Part shown: one piece after another, positions 50,729-59,119 of the stretch
Numbering within the stretch: position 1 is the stretch's first letter
How the letters are laid out: each line of letters opens with the position of its first letter
Assembly: GCF_002161805.1 (NCBI RefSeq)
Contig: NZ_NFIP01000001.1
Location: 186,001 to 250,000, forward strand
Direction of reading: 5' to 3'
DNA length: 64,000 nucleotides
Origin: Collinsella sp. An307
Lineage (GTDB): Bacteria; Actinomycetota; Coriobacteriia; Coriobacteriales; Coriobacteriaceae
The notes under the pieces: generated by a model
The model's database searches: none
Told to the model about the DNA's origin: nothing
What the model saw: the letters and a program-made list of their open reading frames with translations, nothing else
Program-made: the position numbers and the translations under genes

Positions 50729-52012
50729 ATGAAAGCTAACGCTATGGAATCGTTCGCCGAGAAACTGATGCCCATCGCATCGAAGATCGGTGGCAACCGC
50801 TACCTGAGCGCCGTGCGCGACGGCTACATCGCGCTCATGCCGCTCATCATCACCGCGTCGCTCTTCACGCTCGTGAACAGCGTCATCTTGGGCGACGGAG
50901 GCATCCTGAACGCGCTTTTTGGCACGCCGTTCACCGAGGCGCAGCAGCTCGGTGCCGCCATCAGCTCCGCCTCGATGTCGGTGCTCGCGCTCCTGCTCTC
51001 CTTCACCGTGGCGCGCGTGCTTGCCGAGAACTACGGCCTCGATACCTCCATCGCCGGCACCTGCTCGGTCGTCTGCTTTTTGTGCCTCACGCCGTTTGTG
51101 ACAAGCGATGACTGGGGCGAGGTCGTGGCCACGAGCTACCTCGGCTCGACGGGCATGTTCACCGCTATCATCACCTCGCTTCTCGCCGTCGAGGTCTACC
51201 GCTTCTTTATGGGCTTCAAGGCGCTCATCATCAAGATGCCCGACGAGGTTCCGCCCGCGATCGCCCGCTCGATCAACGCCATCATCCCCGTCACGCTCAC
51301 CGTCATTGTCTTTGGCCTCGTGCGCGTTGTCACCAACCTCGCCGGCACCCCGGTGAACGACCTCATCACCACCTTCGTGCAGGCGCCGGTGCTCTCGCTC
51401 GTGTCCTCGCCCGTGGGCGTTGCGGTCATCTACTTCTTCTACATGCTGCTGTGGGGCTTCGGCATCCACTCCGCCGGCATCATGAACGGTGTGCTCGAGC
51501 CGCTCTACCTGATCTCCCTTAACGCTAACGCCGAGGCCATCGCCGCCGGCGAGGCCGCCACGAACGTGCTCACCAAGCCGTTCCTCGACTCCGTGGCCTT
51601 CATGGGCGGCGCGGGCAACATGCTCGCCCTCGTCGTCGCCATCCTCATCATCTCCCGTCGTCAGGACTACCGCACGATGGCCAAGATCGGCTTCGTCCCG
51701 GGTCTCTTCAACATCTCCGAGCCCATCATGTTCGGTCTGCCCGTCGTCATGAACCCGATTCTCATCGCCCCCATGATCATGGTCACGCTCGCCGGCCTCG
51801 GCATCGGTGCGCTCGCCACCGTCACCGGCTTCATGGGCTACACTTACGTCCTCACCCCCTGGATCACCCCGCCCCTGCTCGGCGGCCTGCTCTCGACCGG
51901 TCTCAACATTGGCGCCGTCATCACCTGCGCCGTGATCTTTGTGGTGTCCGTCCTCATCTACATGCCCTTCGTGAAGGCCATGGACGCCGCTGTCACCACC
52001 GAGGAGAAGTAG
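50729..52012 (+). CDS. PTS lactose/cellobiose-type EIIC permease
   Basis: Membrane sugar channel of 427 residues with about ten spans. The opening MESFAEKLMPIASKIGGNRY and YIALMPLIITASLFTLVNSV are standard for CelB/ChbC-type EIIC, as are LLWGFGIHSAGIMNGVLEPL, FMGGAGNMLALVVAILI, FVPGLFNISEPIMFGLPVVM (with the sugar-coordinating Glu) and TPWITPPLLGGLLSTG. AAAGGAAAGG precedes ATG 50729. The imported sugar is unknown: no phospho-glycosidase of a familiar family is in the operon. Confidence 0.93.
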   Translation: MKANAMESFAEKLMPIASKIGGNRYLSAVRDGYIALMPLIITASLFTLVNSVILGDGGILNALFGTPFTEAQQLGAAISSASMSVLALLLSFTVARVLAENYGLDTSIAGTCSVVCFLCLTPFVTSDDWGEVVATSYLGSTGMFTAIITSLLAVEVYRFFMGFKALIIKMPDEVPPAIARSINAIIPVTLTVIVFGLVRVVTNLAGTPVNDLITTFVQAPVLSLVSSPVGVAVIYFFYMLLWGFGIHSAGIMNGVLEPLYLISLNANAEAIAAGEAATNVLTKPFLDSVAFMGGAGNMLALVVAILIISRRQDYRTMAKIGFVPGLFNISEPIMFGLPVVMNPILIAPMIMVTLAGLGIGALATVTGFMGYTYVLTPWITPPLLGGLLSTGLNIGAVITCAVIFVVSVLIYMPFVKAMDAAVTTEEK

Positions 52013-52074
52013 GAACGCATCCCGAGTCTTACGGTTTCATCCCTTACGTCTGACAGAAAGGTAGGTCGAAGAGC

Positions 52075-52842
52075 GTGAACAGGTCTGTTGTCGTCTTTGA
52101 TATGGACGGCACTCTGCTTGACGCCGACAGCAACGTGATCGGGGGAGAGCGCACCGTCGAGCTCCTGGGGCGCCTGCAGGACGCCGGCTGTACGATGGCA
52201 ATCTGCACGGGGCGACTCGATCACGATATCGTCCGCGCAGGGGCTCGTTTTGGGCTCGACTTCAAGAACCGCATCTCGCAGCACGGCGCCGTCATGATCA
52301 GCGGCTCCACGCTCCGTGCGGAGCTGATGGATAAGGACGAGGCCCGCGAGATCCTCACCTACATCGAGGCCTCGGGCGCGCCCATCCGCGTGGAGATGAA
52401 CACGGTCGCCAATCGCTACTGGCATACCGATCGCGACCCGGATTTCCCCAAGGAGCTCTACGACTCGCATGTCATCAAGAGCGACTTCTTCGAGTTGATC
52501 GAGTGCCAGCCGGTGGTGCTGTTTTTGCTCATCGGCGAGGAGCGCGACCTCGCGCCCATAGCCGAGCACGTACGTGCCACTTGCGCGCGCACGCAGGCGG
52601 TCATGAGCTCTTCGACCTCGCTCGAGCTCATGTCGGTCGATGTCTCAAAGGGGCGGGCCATCGAGAACCTCTACCCGGGTTGCGACGTGTACGCCATCGG
52701 CGACGCCCCGAACGACTACGGTATGTTCGACGTCGCGCGTGTGGGCTACCTCGTCTCCGATGCCGAGTGCCCCTACGATGTCGTGCGCTGCCCGAGCATC
52801 GCCGAGGCGCTTGAGGATATTGCCTCCCGCGTGCTGGGGTAA
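52075..52842 (+). CDS. Cof-type HAD-superfamily phosphatase
   Basis: A 255-residue HAD-IIB protein: VVVFDMDGTLLDADSNVIGG (motif I with nucleophile Asp), TMAICTGRLDHDIV (motif II Thr), a cap domain in the middle, VDVSKGRAIENLYPG (motif III Lys) and YAIGDAPNDYGMFDVARVGY (motif IV acidic pair). Such proteins dephosphorylate sugar phosphates or cofactors. In this operon it may act on the sugar phosphate made by the PTS. GTG 52075 follows GAAAGGTAGG. Confidence 0.9.
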   Translation: MNRSVVVFDMDGTLLDADSNVIGGERTVELLGRLQDAGCTMAICTGRLDHDIVRAGARFGLDFKNRISQHGAVMISGSTLRAELMDKDEAREILTYIEASGAPIRVEMNTVANRYWHTDRDPDFPKELYDSHVIKSDFFELIECQPVVLFLLIGEERDLAPIAEHVRATCARTQAVMSSSTSLELMSVDVSKGRAIENLYPGCDVYAIGDAPNDYGMFDVARVGYLVSDAECPYDVVRCPSIAEALEDIASRVLG

Positions 52843-52920
52843 GCTGGATGTAGTGGAACCGGTGCGGCCGCCCGCCCGTCCGAGCGTGGCGGTCGCACCC
52901 TATCGATAGGAAGTGTGACC

Positions 52921-54426
52921 ATGAAGGTCCTGCTGCTGCCGCTCGATGAGCGGCCCTGCAACCGCGTGTTCCCGCAGATGATCGCCGAGTCGAACGACGA
53001 GATCGAGCTCGTTGTCCCGCCGCTCGAGCTGTTAGGCAACAAGAAAAAGCCTGCCGACGTTGCGGGCATCTCCGCATTCCTTACGGAGCAGGCTGCCGGC
53101 TGCGACGCCGCGGTGCTCTCGCTCGACATGCTGCTCTATGGCGGCCTCATCCCCTCGCGCCTGCATCACCTGGAGCGCGCGGAGCTCGATGAGCGCTTGG
53201 ATGCGGTGCGCTCCCTCAAGCGGGCGAATCCGGCGATGCGCGTGTACGCCTTCCAGTGCATCATGCGCTGCCCGTCGTACGATTCCGCCGAGGAGGAGCC
53301 TGACTACTACGAGGACTACGGTTACGCGCTTTTCCGCCGGAAGTACCTTCTCGATGTGCGCGAGCGCACCGGCGAGCTCTCCGCCGACGAGGAACGCGAG
53401 CTTGCCGCCATCGAGGTGCCCGAGGAGATCCTTGCCGATTACGAGCACCGCCGCGACCTCAACTGCGATATGAACATCGCCGTTCTCGACCTCATCGGCG
53501 AGGGCGCTATCGATTTCCTTGTGATCCCGCAGGACGATTCGGCTCCCTTTGGCTACACCGCGATCGCGCAGAAGCGCGTCATCGCTGCGCTGAAGGAGTG
53601 GCGCCTCGACGACCGGGTGATGATCTACCCCGGCGCTGACGAGGTGGCCATGTCGCTTCTCACGCGTGCTTGGGTGGAGAATGAGGGTCTGTGCCCGAGC
53701 ATCTGGCCCTTCTACGCCTCGGTGCTCGGCCCTACGATCGTGCCCAACTACGAGGACCGGCCTATGTTTGAGAGCCTGAAGTCCCATGTGCGCGTGGTGG
53801 GTGCACGCTTTGCGGACGTGCCCTCCGAGGCGGACGTGATACTTGCCATCAACGCTCCGGGCAAGGTCATGCAGGAGTCGTTCGTGGCACCCGAGGAGGT
53901 TGACCTCACCTACACGAGCTATCGCAATCTCGCCGACTTTACGCAGCGCATCGCCGAGCACCTGGCGCGTGGGCGCCGCGTGGCCCTTTGCGACAGCGCC
54001 TTTAGCAACGGCGGCGACCGCGCCTGCATCGAGCAGCTTGATCGTCTGGGGGTGCTGAGCTCGCTTGCGAGCTACGCCGGCTGGAACACCAACTGCAACA
54101 CCCTCGGCACCACGCTCGCCCAGGCCATCGTCGGGCGCCCCGGGCAGGCGGCTACCCGCAACCTCTGCTACCGCGTCATCGAGGACGTCTTCTATCAGGC
54201 GGAGGTGCGGCCTGCGGTGGTCGACCGCGACCTGCCTGCGATGGGGCTCTCGTATTACGATTTTGGCGACCGCCAGGCGGATGTGGAGGAGCTCATTCGC
54301 GGTGAGCTCCAGCAGCGCTTTGACGCGCTCGGCCTGGCACAGGAGCACCCGGTGCGCATCGAGAGCGTCTATATGCCCTGGCGCCGCATGTTCGAGATCG
54401 GTATGGAGATAGAGCTGGAGGCGTGA
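52921..54426 (+). CDS. DUF4127 family protein
   Basis: A 501-residue cytoplasmic protein of a family without assigned reaction. It opens MKVLLLPLDERPCNRVFPQM and continues with LDMLLYGGLIPSRLHHLE, VYAFQCIMRCPSYDSAEEEP, FLVIPQDDSAPFGYTAIAQK, MIYPGADEVAMSLLTRAWVE, VALCDSAFSNGGDRACIEQL, and SYAGWNTNCNTLGTTLAQAI, all conserved blocks of DUF4127. The many Asp/Glu/Asn/His in those blocks (LDERP, QDDSA, PGADE, GWNTN) suggest an enzyme active site. Its place after an EIIBAC set and before an SGNH hydrolase makes a role in processing the imported phospho-sugar likely, but this is inference. ATG 52921 follows AGGAAG. Confidence 0.88.
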   Translation: MKVLLLPLDERPCNRVFPQMIAESNDEIELVVPPLELLGNKKKPADVAGISAFLTEQAAGCDAAVLSLDMLLYGGLIPSRLHHLERAELDERLDAVRSLKRANPAMRVYAFQCIMRCPSYDSAEEEPDYYEDYGYALFRRKYLLDVRERTGELSADEERELAAIEVPEEILADYEHRRDLNCDMNIAVLDLIGEGAIDFLVIPQDDSAPFGYTAIAQKRVIAALKEWRLDDRVMIYPGADEVAMSLLTRAWVENEGLCPSIWPFYASVLGPTIVPNYEDRPMFESLKSHVRVVGARFADVPSEADVILAINAPGKVMQESFVAPEEVDLTYTSYRNLADFTQRIAEHLARGRRVALCDSAFSNGGDRACIEQLDRLGVLSSLASYAGWNTNCNTLGTTLAQAIVGRPGQAATRNLCYRVIEDVFYQAEVRPAVVDRDLPAMGLSYYDFGDRQADVEELIRGELQQRFDALGLAQEHPVRIESVYMPWRRMFEIGMEIELEA

Positions 54427-54427
54427 T

Positions 54428-55093
54428 ATGCGCGAGGAAATGATCTACAACCCGCACTACTACCAGCTGCGCGAGGGACAGCTCGAGCGCATGCTCACCA
54501 TCGTGCGTGGCAACCGCGGCGCCGAGCCGGGCGGGGTGGTGTTCTTTGGCGATTCGCTCACCGAGACCTACCCCATAGAGCGGTGCTTCCCCGAGCTGCC
54601 CGTGAAGTACAACTGCGGTCTTGGCGGCGCCACCGCGGAGGAGCTGCTCTGAATCGTGGACGAGGGCGTGATCAAGTACCGCCCCTCGCTTGTGGTCCTT
54701 ATGGTGGGAATCAACGACCTCGGCAACACGGCGATGGCGAGCCCCAAGGAGATCGCCTGCCACGTGAAGGAGCTCATCGACGTCATCTGCGGCAACCTGC
54801 CCGATGTGCGCGTGCTCCTCTGGTCGACGCTGCCCTGCGTGGAGGCGCTGCGTAGCTACCACCAGGTGCCAGGCATCCGGAACAACGACTTGGTACGGAT
54901 GATCTTTGACCAGGAGCGCGAGCTCGTGCGCGATCGCAACGTTACGTTTGTGGACGTGTTCCCGGAGTTTGTGGACGAGCAGAACGAAGCGCGCACGGAG
55001 TACTACCGCGACGGTCTGCACCTGAACGATGCGGGGTTTGACCGTCTGACGGAGCTTCTGGCGCCGGAGATCCATAAGCTGCTCGAGGCGTAG
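54428..55093 (+). pseudogene. SGNH/GDSL hydrolase interrupted by a TGA codon
   Basis: Block I VVFFGDSLTETYPIE (nucleophile Ser), then CGLGGATAEELL and a TGA at 54650-54652, then in the same frame IVDEGVIKYRPSLVVLMVGI with NDLGN (Asn block), and the closing YYRDGLHLNDAGFDRLTELL (Asp and His). All catalytic residues lie in one continuous frame except for the TGA, which probably replaced a TGG Trp codon. Such enzymes remove acetyl or acyl groups from sugars. TGA is used as an ordinary stop throughout the window, so readthrough is not expected. Recent nonsense mutation or sequencing error. Confidence 0.85.
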
Positions 55094-55128
55094 CATCCGT
55101 GCCAAGGCGAAGCACAAGCTAATAGCGT

Positions 55129-55157
55129 AAGGAGGGTCCTGCGGGGCCCTCCTTCTT
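55129..55157 (+). terminator. Terminator after the PTS operon
   Basis: AAGGAGGGTCC and GGGCCCTCCTT (about 55129-55153) form a stem of about ten pairs with one bulge, followed by CTTGTATG; a moderate terminator. It separates the PTS operon from the opposing peptidase gene. Confidence 0.65.
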
Positions 55158-55192
55158 GTATGAGAAGTCTCTTGTATGGAATGGCCGCGCGC

Positions 55193-56197
55193 CTACGCGA
55201 AGTCGCGCGCTGCAGGGATGCCGTGGGAGCCGGTCGCTTCGGAGACGCCGGCCACGAGCGCGGCCTCGAGGGCGCGCGTAGCGGCGAGGCCGATGACGTC
55301 GAGCGGGGGTTGGTCGCCCTCGAGCTCTCCGGTTGCCATCACGTAGACGGTGTCGCCGTCGTTGGTGGTGTGTGTGGGGCGAATGACGTGTGCATAGGCG
55401 TCTGCCGCCATCTGGGCGACCTTGGTGGCTTCTGCCTTGGTGAGGCGGGCGTTGGTGACAATACAGCTGATGGTGGTGTTCGTACGGTCGAGTGGCATCT
55501 GGGCATGGGCGCCAGCAGCGAACAGGGCGTCCTCCATGTCGGCGATCTCGCGCGCGTCGGGCGCGGTGCGCATGCCGGCAATCGTAGCGCCCGTTGCCGG
55601 GTCGCAGGCGTTGCCGCAGGCGTTGACCACGGCTATGGCGCCCACGCGGAGGTTGCCGAGGGAAAAGGCGCGCGCACCGAGGCCGCCCTTCATGGCGCAG
55701 GCGGGTCCGTTGAGTTTGCCCACGGTCGCACCCGCACCGGCGCCGACGGAACCTTCTGCAAGCGGAGCAGTTTGGTCGCCGTCGAGCGCCGCGACAGTTG
55801 CCGCGCTGCCCGCCGCCACGTCGGGGCGGACAGCGGCATCGCCAAAGGCAAGGTCGAAGATGCAGCTCGAGCAGACGATGGGGACGAGCGCCGCGCCCGT
55901 ATCGAGCCCGATACCGCGCTCCTCGAGCTCGCGCGCCACGCCGGAGGCGGCCTCAAGCCCAAAGGCGGAGCCGCCGGAGAGGCATACGGCGTGGATCTGC
56001 TGGACGGTGTTCTCCGGGCGCAAAAGGTCGGTCTCGCGCGAGGCGGGGGCGCCGCCGCGCACATCGACACCACCGGTCGCCCCGTCGGGTGCCACGATTA
56101 CGGTGCAGCCCGTGCCGGCTGCGGCGTCGGTCCAATGACCGAAGCGAAGCGATGCCACGTCGGTGAGCGGGATGGGGAAGAGCGCGCTTGCGGTCAT
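55193..56197 (-). CDS. P1 family (DmpA/S58-like) peptidase
   Basis: A 334-residue Ntn-hydrolase-type aminopeptidase family member. Seen: LTDVASLRFGHWTDAAAGTG at the N-terminus, VDVRGGAPASRETDLL, QIHAVCLSGGSAFGLEAASG, LVPIVCSSCIFDLAFGD, GSVGAGAGATVGKLNG, AIAVVNACGNACDPATG, and RTNTTISCIVTNARLTKAEA, where the Asn-Thr-Thr should be the self-cleavage site giving the catalytic N-terminal Thr. DmpA-type enzymes cleave D-amino-acid amides or beta-peptides, so a link to D-amino acid metabolism is conceivable. Start ATG 56197. Confidence 0.87.
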   Translation of the reverse strand: MTASALFPIPLTDVASLRFGHWTDAAAGTGCTVIVAPDGATGGVDVRGGAPASRETDLLRPENTVQQIHAVCLSGGSAFGLEAASGVARELEERGIGLDTGAALVPIVCSSCIFDLAFGDAAVRPDVAAGSAATVAALDGDQTAPLAEGSVGAGAGATVGKLNGPACAMKGGLGARAFSLGNLRVGAIAVVNACGNACDPATGATIAGMRTAPDAREIADMEDALFAAGAHAQMPLDRTNTTISCIVTNARLTKAEATKVAQMAADAYAHVIRPTHTTNDGDTVYVMATGELEGDQPPLDVIGLAATRALEAALVAGVSEATGSHGIPAARDFA

Positions 56198-56250
56198 GGG
56201 AACTCCAATCTGCGAGGGAAGGGCGGCGTCCGGTTAGACGCGGCGTCAGG

Positions 56251-56874
56251 TTACGCGGTGAGGGCGCGGATGTGCCGTACGACCTCGGCGATGGGAAGGC
56301 CCACCACGTTGTAGAAGTCGCCGTCGATGCCGCGCACGAGCATGCGGCCGCCCCCGCCCTGGATGCCGTAGGCGCCAGCCTTGTCGGCCGGTTCCCCTGA
56401 GGCAACGTACGCATCGATTTCGTCCTCGGTAAGGTCGTAGAACGTGACATCGGTTACCACCGAGAACACGTCTTGCACTGCGGGCACGCCGCCGCTAGCA
56501 CGCAGGAGGCATACGCCGGTCGCGACCTGGTGGGTTCTACCCGAGAGGCGACGGAGCATGGCGTGCGCGTCGGCGTCGTCGGCGGGCTTGCCGAGTGCCT
56601 CGCCGTCCACGGTCACGATGGTGTCCGCTGCGAGCACGATCTCGCCCGCCTGCGCATGCGCCGCTGTCACAGCTTGCGCCTTGGATGCGGCGAGGCGTTC
56701 CACGAGTGCGAAGGGCGACTCGCCGGGCATGGGGGTCTCGTCGATATCGGCGGGGATGACATCCACGTCAAAGCCCGCCTCGCGCATGAGCTCGATGCGG
56801 CGCGGCGACTGCGAGGCAAGAATGAGGTGCGCGCGGGGCGAGGGCGCGCTGGTAGAGGTCTCGCTCACGGGCAC
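56251..56874 (-). CDS. maf: Maf-family nucleoside triphosphate pyrophosphatase
   Basis: House-cleaning enzyme hydrolysing non-canonical or modified NTPs. After a Ser/Pro-rich start, LILASQSPRRIELMREAGFD carries the S-x-S-P-R-R motif; then ERLAASKAQAV, VLAADTIVTVDGEALGKPAD (catalytic Asp), MLRRLSGRTHQVATGVCLL, YVASGEPADKAGAYGIQGGG and VVGLPIAEVV. Length of 207 residues includes about 12 extra N-terminal ones. GTG 56874 starts three bases after the stop of the DJ-1-like gene; the two are likely cotranscribed. Confidence 0.92.
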   Translation of the reverse strand: MPVSETSTSAPSPRAHLILASQSPRRIELMREAGFDVDVIPADIDETPMPGESPFALVERLAASKAQAVTAAHAQAGEIVLAADTIVTVDGEALGKPADDADAHAMLRRLSGRTHQVATGVCLLRASGGVPAVQDVFSVVTDVTFYDLTEDEIDAYVASGEPADKAGAYGIQGGGGRMLVRGIDGDFYNVVGLPIAEVVRHIRALTA

Positions 56875-56877
56875 CGC

Positions 56878-57423
56878 CTAGAGCTGGATACTGTCGCGCA
56901 CCTTGGCGACGGCTTGCTCGCCCGCGATGTCGCCCAGAACGGCGAGGGCGAAGGGCAGCGCCTGCCCCATGCCCGACGCGGTGATGATGTTGCCGTCCAC
57001 CACGACAGTCCGGCGCCCCGCGAGGGTGCCGGCGGGAAGATGGCTCTCAAAATCGGGGAAGCACGTCGCCTGGCGGCCGACAAGAAGGCCCAGATCGCCC
57101 AAGATCGACGGCGCGGCGCAGATGGCTGCCACATGGCGCGTTGCAGCGAACTCGCAGACGAGGTCGCACACGCGCTCGTCCTGGCGCAGGTGCAGGGTGC
57201 CGGGCATGCCACCGGGGAGCACGAGGTAGTCGTAGTCGTCGAAGTCAACCTCTGCCATGGTGTAGTCGCAGGTGATGTCGATCTGCTGCGAGCTCACGGC
57301 GTCGCGCGTGGTCATAATGGAGATGAGGTCGACGCGCACGCCGCCTCTCCGCAAGACGTCGACGATGGTTAGGCACTCGATCGTCTCAAATCCATCGGCA
57401 ACTAGCACGGCGACAGCAGACAT
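56878..57423 (-). CDS. DJ-1/PfpI family protein
   Basis: A 181-residue DJ-1-type protein: VAVLVADGFETIECLTIVDV (Glu of the active site), YDYLVLPGGMPGTLHLRQDE, HVAAICAAPSILGDLGLLVG with the nucleophilic Cys, ATCFPDFESHLPAG and VVVDGNIITASGMGQALPFA. This matches DJ-1/ThiJ glyoxalase- or chaperone-like members rather than the PfpI protease. ATG 57423 follows AAAGGA on its strand. It may protect against methylglyoxal or act in redox sensing; not decidable from sequence. Confidence 0.88.
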   Translation of the reverse strand: MSAVAVLVADGFETIECLTIVDVLRRGGVRVDLISIMTTRDAVSSQQIDITCDYTMAEVDFDDYDYLVLPGGMPGTLHLRQDERVCDLVCEFAATRHVAAICAAPSILGDLGLLVGRQATCFPDFESHLPAGTLAGRRTVVVDGNIITASGMGQALPFALAVLGDIAGEQAVAKVRDSIQL

Positions 57424-57622
57424 GGGCCATCCTTTCGACACGGCTCCTAGCGGGCCTTTCCCCAAAACTTCTGGTTTTGTACCCCGTTTTATGCGCATTC
57501 GTCACGGCATCTGCGCAAGAAACCGAGTTGACCCAGCAGGCGCCCGCGACGCGCATAGGCCCAACAGGCGTCCGCGCCGCGGACGGGCGCGGAACAGATG
57601 GCCGCCAATTATCGGTGCGCGA

Positions 57623-58942
57623 TTAACTGCGGGTGAGGTGCACGACCGTCTCGCAGTGGAAGGTCTGGGGGAAGAGGTCCACCGGCGTTGCCGACACGAG
57701 CGAAAAGACGCCCTGCTCGCGGAAGCGCTTGAGGTCGCGCGCGAGCGTGGCGGGGTCGCACGAGACGTAGGCGACGTCGCGGGCCGAGGTCTCGGCAATA
57801 AGGTCGATGGCCTCGGGCGCGAGACCTGCGCGCGGCGGATCGACCACGAGCACGTCGGCGTCGGCGTCGGGGAACTCGCGCACCGCGTCGCCTCCGATGA
57901 CGTCCACGTTGTCCAGGCGTGCACGTTCGAGGTTGCGGCGCAGGTCGCGGACGGCGGGACCGTAGGACTCCACGGCCGAGACGTAGTCGCAGCGGCGGGC
58001 GAGCGGCAGCGTGAAGGTGCCCGCGCCGCAGTAGAGGTCCATGGCCATCTCGTGGGGTTTGGGGTCGAGCGCCTCGAGCACGAGCTTGATCAGAATCTCC
58101 GCGGCGGCGGTGTTCACCTGGAAGAACGACGGTGCCGAGATGAGCATCTCCTCGTCGCCGATCTTCTCGTTCCAGCAGCTCTTGCCGGCGAGCACCTCGG
58201 TGGCGCTCACGCGGCGGGCCTTCTTCTCGCCCTTGCTCATCACGCGGATGACGCCGGCGCGGTCGGAGACGGCGTCTGCCAGCACGCGTGCGACCTGCGC
58301 GCGCGGGAAGCCGCCCGTAGGCGTCCAGAGGGCGATCTCGATGGCGCCGGTGCGGCGGCTCGCGCGGATACCCACGCGCTCGAGCGCAAGATCGCGCGAG
58401 TTGGAGAGGTAGGAGAGCGCGCCTGTCACGGATTTAACGAGCTTGGGGTACTTCTTCTCAAAGAGCGGGCAACGGTCGACCGTGATTACCTGTGCGGCAT
58501 CGCGCCCGTGCATGCCGAGGCGGATCTTGCCGTCCTGCCCGCGCGTGGGGGCGAGCTCGATCTTGTTGCGGTAGCCCCAGGCGTCCTTGGCATGTCGAAT
58601 GGGGCGCACGACGCGCGCGACCTCGTCGGCATCTATGCCGCCGATGCGCGTGAGCGCACTTTTGAGGTTCTCCTCCTTGGCGGCGCGCTGCGCTTCGATG
58701 GAAAGGCCGCCCCAGGGGCAGCCCCCGCAGACGCCTGCGAAGGGGCAGGGGGAGTCGACGCGGTCGGGCGAGGGGGAGATGATCTCGTCGGCGACGGCAC
58801 GCACGAGCGACTTCTCCTCGGCGACCACATGGGCGCGGACCGTGTCGCCGGCGACGGCCCCTGCAACAAAGACCGTCTTGCCCTCGGGCGTGTGCGCGAG
58901 GGCGTCGGGGCCGTATACCATTCGTTCACAGGTGAGCTGCAT
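57623..58942 (-). CDS. rlmD: 23S rRNA (uracil-C5)-methyltransferase RlmD family
   Basis: A 439-residue RNA m5U methyltransferase. TRAM-like N-terminus (about 1-55); an iron-sulfur site in CPFAGVCGGCPWGG; RNKIELAPTRGQDGKIRLG; FFQVNTAAAEILIKLVLEAL; SAM motif AMDLYCGAGTFTLPLARRCD; VVDPPRAGLAPEAIDLIAE; and YVSCDPATLARDLKRF with the catalytic Cys, ending in DLFPQTFHCETVVHLTR. The Cys cluster and length separate it from TrmA. In actinobacteria the exact uridine (1939 or 747) is not certain. Confidence 0.9.
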   Translation of the reverse strand: MQLTCERMVYGPDALAHTPEGKTVFVAGAVAGDTVRAHVVAEEKSLVRAVADEIISPSPDRVDSPCPFAGVCGGCPWGGLSIEAQRAAKEENLKSALTRIGGIDADEVARVVRPIRHAKDAWGYRNKIELAPTRGQDGKIRLGMHGRDAAQVITVDRCPLFEKKYPKLVKSVTGALSYLSNSRDLALERVGIRASRRTGAIEIALWTPTGGFPRAQVARVLADAVSDRAGVIRVMSKGEKKARRVSATEVLAGKSCWNEKIGDEEMLISAPSFFQVNTAAAEILIKLVLEALDPKPHEMAMDLYCGAGTFTLPLARRCDYVSAVESYGPAVRDLRRNLERARLDNVDVIGGDAVREFPDADADVLVVDPPRAGLAPEAIDLIAETSARDVAYVSCDPATLARDLKRFREQGVFSLVSATPVDLFPQTFHCETVVHLTRS

Positions 58943-59052
58943 CGGGTGCCGTGCCTTTCATCAAGCGGGATTGCGGCCTATCAGTGTAGGGGATGCACGG
59001 GCGCCGCTGTGCTCGCCTGCGCACTGCGCACCAAAAAAGCGCCGAGGGCACG

Positions 59053-59110
59053 TTTGGGGACGGGGTCGTTTCGTGCGTCGCGCGGCGCACGAAACGACCC
59101 CGTCCCCAAA
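59053..59110. repeat. Dispersed TTTGGGGACGGGGTC repeat, copy C, perfect palindrome
   Basis: Twenty-five bases beginning TTTGGGGACGGGGTCGTTTC (59053-59077) are repeated inverted without a mismatch at 59086-59110, with eight bases between. It lies between the RlmD and polyphosphate kinase genes, ten bases beyond the stop of the latter, and could act as a terminator as well. Confidence 0.85.
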
Positions 59111-59119
59111 TAGACATTG

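Noticed and set aside
53032-54348. A 438-codon minus-strand frame over the DUF4127 gene
   Set aside because: Shadow frame; DUF4127 blocks are clear on the plus strand.
54650-54652. TGA read as Trp or selenocysteine in the SGNH hydrolase
   Set aside because: TGA is the normal stop of many genes here, including overlapping TGATG and GTGA junctions; no downstream structure typical of selenocysteine insertion was seen and the enzyme family does not use it.
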